Assembly (NCBI RefSeq): GCF_013009075.1
Contig: NZ_CP053108.1
Span: 1,612,001-1,676,000, forward strand
Origin: Halomonas sp. TA22
GTDB lineage: Bacteria > Pseudomonadota > Gammaproteobacteria > Pseudomonadales > Halomonadaceae
Length of the DNA stretch: 64,000 bases
Direction: 5' to 3'
A program made the position numbers and the translations under genes. Within the stretch, counting starts at the first letter, position 1. Each line of letters begins with the position of its first letter. Positions 62,645 through 64,000 of this stretch are shown one piece after another. Under the pieces are notes generated by a model. The model was not told the DNA's origin. It was given only the letters and a program-made list of their open reading frames with translations, and did no database searches.

Positions 62645-62800
62645 CGGTTCCGGGCTGTGCGGCAGGCGTGTCGAGACGGAGGGCCCGCTACGATAGTGTG
62701 GCCTCGATGCGCTGGCGAAGCCTCTTGCCGCTCGCTTATGATGAAGTCGCCCGATCCGGGCGGTGCGCCTGGCAAGGCGCTTCCAAGTAAGGAGGTTGCC

Positions 62801-63562
62801 ATGCGACTCAGGGTGCTGTCGGACCTGCATCTGGAACATTTCGAGGAGGGCCGCGAGCTGCCGGACGCGGAAGCGGATGCGGTGATTCTCGCCGGGGACA
62901 TCCACCACCATGTACAGGGGCTGAGCTGGGCCGCCGAACGCTTCCAAGGGCTGCCAATCCTCTACGTGCCAGGCAACCACGAGTTCTATGCCGCTTGCAT
63001 GCCTCAGCTGCGCCAGACGCTGTCAGACGAGGCCGAGCGGCTTGGCATTCATCTGCTCGACAACCGCTCGCTCACCCTCTTAGGCGTGCGCTTTCATGGC
63101 ACGACGCTATGGACCGACTTTGCCCTCTATCGCGATAAGCCGGACCACGACCCCGCGCTGACCGAAGAGCAGGCCCACCAGCTGATGCCGGACTTCAGCA
63201 ACATCGAGCAACCGGAGGGGGAGACCTTCACCCCCGCTGGGAGCCAGCGGCTGCATGCCGAGGCTCTCGCCTGGCTTGGCCAGGAGCTGGTCGAACCATT
63301 TACTGGACCGCGGGTGGTGATCAGTCACCATGCGCCGCTGGCCGAGTGCATCCCGCCGCGCTACCGAGGCGATGCGCTGTCGCCAGCCTTCGCTTCGCAC
63401 TTGCCGGCGATGATGGGACGCATGGACGTGTGGATTCATGGCCACGTGCACGAGCCGGTAGATCGCAGGGTCGCCGGCACGCGGGTGCTGGCAAACCCCG
63501 GTGGCTACCCGGGAGAGTTCGAGCCGTCCCTGTTCATACCCGACCTGGTCATCGAGGTGTGA
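62801..63562 (+). CDS. metallophosphoesterase
   Basis: A 253-residue calcineurin-like phosphoesterase. Metal-binding motifs in order: SDLHLE (residues about 6-11), AGDIHHH, GNHEFY, SHHAP and GHVHEP, all intact. Such proteins hydrolyse phosphomono- or diesters; the substrate is unknown. The ATG at 62801 follows AAGGAGG; the frame is open further upstream but that part (about 48 residues) has poor composition. A related tail fragment lies at 61818, about 1 kb away. Confidence 0.88.
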   Translation: MRLRVLSDLHLEHFEEGRELPDAEADAVILAGDIHHHVQGLSWAAERFQGLPILYVPGNHEFYAACMPQLRQTLSDEAERLGIHLLDNRSLTLLGVRFHGTTLWTDFALYRDKPDHDPALTEEQAHQLMPDFSNIEQPEGETFTPAGSQRLHAEALAWLGQELVEPFTGPRVVISHHAPLAECIPPRYRGDALSPAFASHLPAMMGRMDVWIHGHVHEPVDRRVAGTRVLANPGGYPGEFEPSLFIPDLVIEV

Positions 63563-63671
63563 GCGTCGCTCGGTGGACCTGAGGAGCCCGCTACCTTGGG
63601 TGGCATGCAATACCTCGCCGAATGAAAGATACTAAGCAGGTTAACTATCGACACGCATTGTGCGAGGCGAC

Positions 63672-64000
63672 ATGAATCCCACCATCGAACTGCTGAAATC
63701 CCACCGCTCGATTCGCAAATTCACCGACCAGAAGATCCCGCACGAGCGGCTGCTGGAATTGATTCGCGCCGGCCAGGCCGCCGCGACGTCGAGCCACGTT
63801 CAGGCCTACACCGTCATTCATGTGAAGAACCCCGAGAATCGGCAGAAGATCGCCGAGCTGGCGGGCGGCCAGGCGTACGTCGCGACCGCCTCCGATTTCC
63901 TGGTGTTCTGCGCCGACATGAAGCGCCCCACCGAAGCCTCCGAGCGTACCGGCGCCAACGTCGTGCGCGGTATGACCGAGCAGCTGCTGGTGGCCAGCGT
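63672..64000 (+). CDS. nfsA: NfsA-type oxygen-insensitive NADPH nitroreductase, N-terminal part
   Basis: The frame opens at the ATG at 63672 and runs off the window, so about 109 residues are visible. The start LLKSHRSIRKFTDQKIP, the SSHVQAYTVIHV segment and the following DFLVFCADMKR are typical of NfsA/FRase I-like flavoproteins, which bind FMN and reduce nitroaromatics and quinones with NADPH. A weak ribosome site (GCGAGGCG) lies upstream. The family is about 240-260 residues, so over half is missing. Confidence 0.85.
   Translation, partial: MNPTIELLKSHRSIRKFTDQKIPHERLLELIRAGQAAATSSHVQAYTVIHVKNPENRQKIAELAGGQAYVATASDFLVFCADMKRPTEASERTGANVVRGMTEQLLVAS

Overview
The window reads as a chromosomal segment of a GC-rich, moderately halophilic gammaproteobacterium, most likely Halomonas or a close relative in the Halomonadaceae. 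The reasons are the FabV-type enoyl reductase, a Pseudomonas-like arginine succinyltransferase (AST) cluster with two AruF/AruG subunits, the DUF3581 and DUF3618 families, many acidic secreted segments, and a dense set of osmoadaptation genes (KtrAB, OtsBA, a BCCT carrier). No rRNA, tRNA, CRISPR array, insertion sequence or prophage was seen. The genus is an inference from gene content only.

Layout. 1-0.9 kb: end of fabV and a small membrane protein, closed by two tandem terminators. 0.9-10.1 kb: a GlxA-type AraC regulator, a methyltransferase, then the tightly packed astC-aruF-aruG-astD-astB operon; astE is not here and a zapE-like ATPase follows astB. 10.1-14.4 kb: LysR regulator, amidase, DUF3311 protein and sodium:solute symporter, probably one amide uptake and hydrolysis unit. 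14.4-18 kb: short-chain dehydrogenase, a QmcA/NfeD membrane-microdomain pair, a lipoprotein and a DUF305 protein. 18.3-22.2 kb (minus strand): a periplasmic binding-like protein, a truncated porin-like gene and a GGDEF-EAL protein. 22.4-28.8 kb: a 1,149-residue AsmA/TamB-like protein built of three repeats, DUF3581, an acyltransferase and a secreted esterase. 29.1-36.8 kb: an HDOD-GGDEF protein, a chemoreceptor and a tricorn-like protease. 36.9-46 kb: thioredoxin, KtrAB, OtsB-OtsA, a membrane PQQ dehydrogenase and a BCCT carrier. 46.1-49 kb: AbgT plus an AbgA-like hydrolase. 49.2-54.1 kb: two DUF3618 paralogs, a small monooxygenase, an acidic secreted protein and a GAF-GAF-GAF-GGDEF-EAL protein.

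From 54.1 to 62.7 kb the sequence changes character. Intact small genes (MarR, DUF1428, double-VOC, LysR, EamA, DUF1835, a monooxygenase) alternate with at least seven gene remnants: an ornithine/alanine racemase with two deletions and frameshifts, an AraC N-terminal fragment, an in-frame SRPBCC-VOC chimera running into a 7-bp tandem repeat, the last part of a cardiolipin synthase followed by the last part of a YbhN-like protein, a metallophosphoesterase tail and a YfcE-like remnant. This looks like a deletion-prone accessory zone. The window ends with an intact metallophosphoesterase and the start of an nfsA-type nitroreductase.

Common threads are arginine and amide nitrogen use, osmotic adjustment (potassium, trehalose, compatible-solute uptake) and c-di-GMP signalling (three GGDEF proteins). 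No wholly new system is evident; the best leads are the three-repeat AsmA-like protein, the SRPBCC-VOC chimera with its heptamer tract, the binding protein/porin/GGDEF-EAL operon, and the otsB-otsA junction with its hairpin and mini-ORF.
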